Below, one piece after another: positions 41,404-43,249 of a DNA stretch of 43,249 nt. Position 1 is the stretch's first letter. The number at the start of each line of letters is the position of its first letter. The DNA is taken from positions 105,805 through 149,053 of the forward strand of contig NZ_AOHX01000045.1 of assembly GCF_000337735.1 (NCBI RefSeq), read 5' to 3'. The DNA is from Natronorubrum sulfidifaciens JCM 14089 (GTDB lineage Archaea; Halobacteriota; Halobacteria; Halobacteriales; Natrialbaceae). The notes beneath the pieces are model-generated. The model had not been told where the DNA came from. It saw only the letters and a list, made by a program, of their open reading frames with translations, and searched no databases. The position numbers and the translations under genes are program-made.

Positions 41404-42795
41404 ATGGAACGCGTTGATGTCGCGATCGTCGGTGGCGGTCCTGCGGGCGCATCCGCGGCCGAACGGGCCGCTGCCCACGGCGCTGAGACCGTCCTCTTCG
41501 AACAGGGCGTCCCGCGCGAAGACCGCGATGGACTCGGCCCCGACTCGACCGACGCCGCCGGCATGCTCGACTACTGGATCGACATTATGGACTTCGACTA
41601 CCGGGAGGTCCCCGACGACGTCATCCACCGGGAACTCGAGGCCACCGAATTCGTCGGTCCCAACAGTAGTGTCACACTGACGACGACGGGAATAGACGCC
41701 ACGTACCCGAAGTTCGGGTACACCTTCCACCGCACGCGCATGGATGACTGGCTCTACGACCGCGCCGCAGACGCCGGTGCCGACCTCCGTGTCGGCACGG
41801 GTGTCAAAGACCTCGAGACCGATCTTCGAGCCTCGAGTTCGAACGGCCCAACCCACACGCTGACGCTCTCGAACGGCGACCAGCTCGCCGCACAGTACGT
41901 CGTCCTCGCCGACGGGCCACAGCGCCGGATCACCCTCGACGCACTCGACCAGTTCACTGCACCCGGCCGCAGCGTCTCCGACTACCTCTCGCCGCCAGAC
42001 GCGAACCACATCGCCTATCAGGAGTACCGTGAGTTCCCCGAGGAACTGTTCGCAGAGTTCGAAGACACCCTCAAATTCTGGTGGGGCTACATGCCCGGCG
42101 AAACCGCCTACCCCTGGGTGTTCCCCAACGACGGCACGGTCGCCCGCGTCGGCCTGACGATGCCGATTGGTATGCGACTCGAGGACGTTGCCAACCCCGA
42201 CTCCTATGCATTGCTCGATCCCTCCGACGAGCAGCTGCCGTCGGGTTCGGAGTACATCACCCGCCTGCTCGAACAGGAGTACGGCGACGAGTACGACATC
42301 GAAGCCGACATTCCCATCGTTGAGGACCGTGGCAAGTCGAACGGGACAGAAACGTACCCGATCTCCTCGACGCGACCGATCGACTCACCCGTCGGCGCGA
42401 ACATCGCCGTCGCCGGCGGCGCAATGGGGACGACATCCGCCTTCCACGAAGGCGGTTACCACGTCGCCGTCCGGACGGGGAAAATCGCCGGGAGACTGGC
42501 CGCAACCGACTCGCTCGAAAACTACAACGACGTCTGGAAACGCGCGATCGGCGACGAAATCCGTCGGAACGTCTCGTTCGCCGATATCGTCAAAGACTAC
42601 GAACCCGACGACTGGGACTGGGCGTTCGACGTCATCAATCAGATGCAGGGAACCACAACTGACAACGTCTTACTCAATCAGCGCTACTCCGCCGGCCTCG
42701 ATGCCTCCAAGATCCTCTTCGCCTACAAAAAGCGGAAGTTTGCGTACCGCAACGGCGGCTACGTCCAACTGCGCGAAGACGAGTACTTCTACTGA
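41404..42795 (+). CDS. Geranylgeranyl reductase-like FAD-dependent oxidoreductase
   Basis: This 463-aa protein starts MERVDVAIVGGGPAGASAAERAA, an FAD-binding Rossmann motif. The middle has FGYTFHRTRMDDWLYDRAADAGADLRVGT and VVLADGPQRRITLDAL. The C-terminal part has ANIAVAGGAMGTTSAFHEGGYHVAVRTGKIAGR, the DG-type FAD motif of the geranylgeranyl reductase group. Such enzymes hydrogenate isoprenoid chains of membrane lipids or quinones. The ATG at 41404 is used. TTTAATAC at about 41372 acts as TATA box, giving a nearly leaderless message. Confidence 0.9.
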   Translation: MERVDVAIVGGGPAGASAAERAAAHGAETVLFEQGVPREDRDGLGPDSTDAAGMLDYWIDIMDFDYREVPDDVIHRELEATEFVGPNSSVTLTTTGIDATYPKFGYTFHRTRMDDWLYDRAADAGADLRVGTGVKDLETDLRASSSNGPTHTLTLSNGDQLAAQYVVLADGPQRRITLDALDQFTAPGRSVSDYLSPPDANHIAYQEYREFPEELFAEFEDTLKFWWGYMPGETAYPWVFPNDGTVARVGLTMPIGMRLEDVANPDSYALLDPSDEQLPSGSEYITRLLEQEYGDEYDIEADIPIVEDRGKSNGTETYPISSTRPIDSPVGANIAVAGGAMGTTSAFHEGGYHVAVRTGKIAGRLAATDSLENYNDVWKRAIGDEIRRNVSFADIVKDYEPDDWDWAFDVINQMQGTTTDNVLLNQRYSAGLDASKILFAYKKRKFAYRNGGYVQLREDEYFY

Positions 42796-42944
42796 CTCGA
42801 AATCGGCCAGCAAATCCGACCAGCCACTCGGTTTGACAGCCTACCTAGACTCACGACACCGTTCTCGAGTCGTCTTCGCTCGGATGACACGCTGTTGTCG
42901 CCGCTCATTGAAAGCGTTAAACCATCCACTCACGTAATGCAACT

Positions 42945-43154
42945 GCGTGCCTTTAGTCCCCGTCCGAGCTTACCCATTCGGGTGCGATGACAGCACGGCG
43001 AACCCGGGCACGCAACAGTCATTCGGTGGGCTTCGCCTACCCGTCCGAGGATCGAGACTCCTCCGCCCGGCACGAGGGTTAGCCAGCTGACGCGGCATGC
43101 CGCCACGGGATGAGGCTGGACGTTAGTGTTCCGGGTGACACCGTTTCTGAACAC
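42945..43154 (+). ncRNA. Candidate structured RNA of about 210 bases
   Basis: No acidic frame exists in this gap (42796-43249), but many stems do: GCGTGCC/GGCACGC (42945-42951, 43007-43013), CCGGGC/GCCCGG (43004-43009, 43065-43070), GGTGGGC/GCCTACC (43025-43041), GAGGA/TCCTC (43047-43063), GCGGCATGCCGC (43092-43103) and GTGTTC/GAACAC (43126-43131, 43149-43154). The G-U pair in the third stem favours the rightward strand. GTTAAACC at about 42916 could be its TATA box. Stem, T-arm-like loop and acceptor-like arm give a tRNA-like core of 67 bases. The identity is unknown. Confidence 0.4.
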
Positions 43155-43215
43155 ATGAGTGACATGGATAGCAAATACCGAGACGTGTATTATCACTATG
43201 ATATAAATACGAAAA

Positions 43216-43249
43216 CCCCCAGCGAGCCATAGCCGTGGCTCACTGAGGG
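43216..43249 (-). terminator. Long hairpin at the right edge, leftward terminator
   Basis: CCCCCAGCGAGCCA (43216-43229) and TGGCTCACTGAGGG (43236-43249) pair over 14 positions. The two imperfect ones become G-U pairs only in the leftward RNA, and TTTTCG follows the stem leftward. It probably ends a gene transcribed leftward from beyond the window. Confidence 0.55.

Noticed and set aside
42945..43154. SRP RNA or RNase P RNA
   Set aside because: Neither strand has the conserved SRP helix-8 loop or RNase P core sequences (for example GAGGAAAGTCC and ACAGA).
42930..43196. 88-aa leftward frame over the structured RNA candidate
   Set aside because: It is Cys/Arg/His/Gly-rich and not acidic, while strong stems on the other strand explain the sequence better.
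1..43249. CRISPR array
   Set aside because: The only regular repeats are the 18-bp coding repeats at 2-109, with no unique spacers between them.

Overview
The window looks like a piece of a haloarchaeal chromosome, most likely family Natrialbaceae. The protein-coding parts are GC-rich with strongly acidic proteins. Tat and lipobox signals follow the archaeal pattern, ribosomal protein S17e, an archaeal ATP-dependent DNA ligase, MBF1, CofD (coenzyme F420) and a geranylgeranyl-reductase-type flavoprotein are present, and a tRNA-Trp gene carries the archaeal intron. Many genes appear leaderless, with a TATA box about 25 bases upstream of the start codon. The family placement is inference.

Region 1-4046 is accessory. 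It opens with the AT-rich C-terminal part of a surface or pilus-associated protein carrying six 18-bp repeats. A gene-poor gap with two hairpins follows, then a five-gene leftward operon in which every gene overlaps the next: DUF7563-type zinc protein, 43-aa protein, Cys-containing protein, sigma-region-4-like HTH, and a 581-aa winged-helix protein. The operon ends next to the 3' end of tRNA-Trp (4046-4220), the usual place for an integrated element, but no integrase is in view. The tRNA intron is readable as a C/D-box guide for C34 and U39.

Region 4273-13160 is mostly metabolic: a DUF5794 membrane protein, guaB, an acyl-CoA synthetase, a CMP-kinase-like protein that lacks the P-loop lysine, a three-gene sodium:solute symporter operon, and a cupin with a zinc ribbon. 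Similar RACATGTY palindromes lie upstream of the acyl-CoA synthetase and the symporter operon, which may tie carboxylate uptake to activation.

Region 13337-24094 holds a lipoprotein, a YcaO cyclodehydratase-like protein with no visible partner, an archaeal dsRBD-like RNA-binding protein, a Tat-exported deacylase, a DHH phosphoesterase, a small membrane protein with a dyad around its TATA box, a zinc-ribbon J-domain protein convergent with a TIR-zinc-ribbon protein, tpiA, and MBF1 with a polyserine linker.

Region 24158-29193 has the hisC / adenylate-kinase-like / CDP-alcohol phosphatidyltransferase operon, a 309-bp MITE-like element, an OsmC protein and ligA. Region 29308-37058 reads rightward: a GCS2-like ligase, a MATE transporter behind twin operators, then cofD, a Dus-like protein, a CitG-like protein and DUF447, a set reminiscent of cofactor (F420/methanopterin) clusters. 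Region 37150-43249 has rps17e, asd, a DUF7344 regulator, a universal stress protein, a D-2-hydroxyacid dehydrogenase, a geranylgeranyl reductase and a gene-free, highly structured stretch that may encode an RNA.

A dispersed hairpin repeat (arm ACGGACTGCTGTC...) occurs at 13233, 22222 and 41197. Related hairpins at 23536 and 39499 contain the stop codons of the flanking genes.
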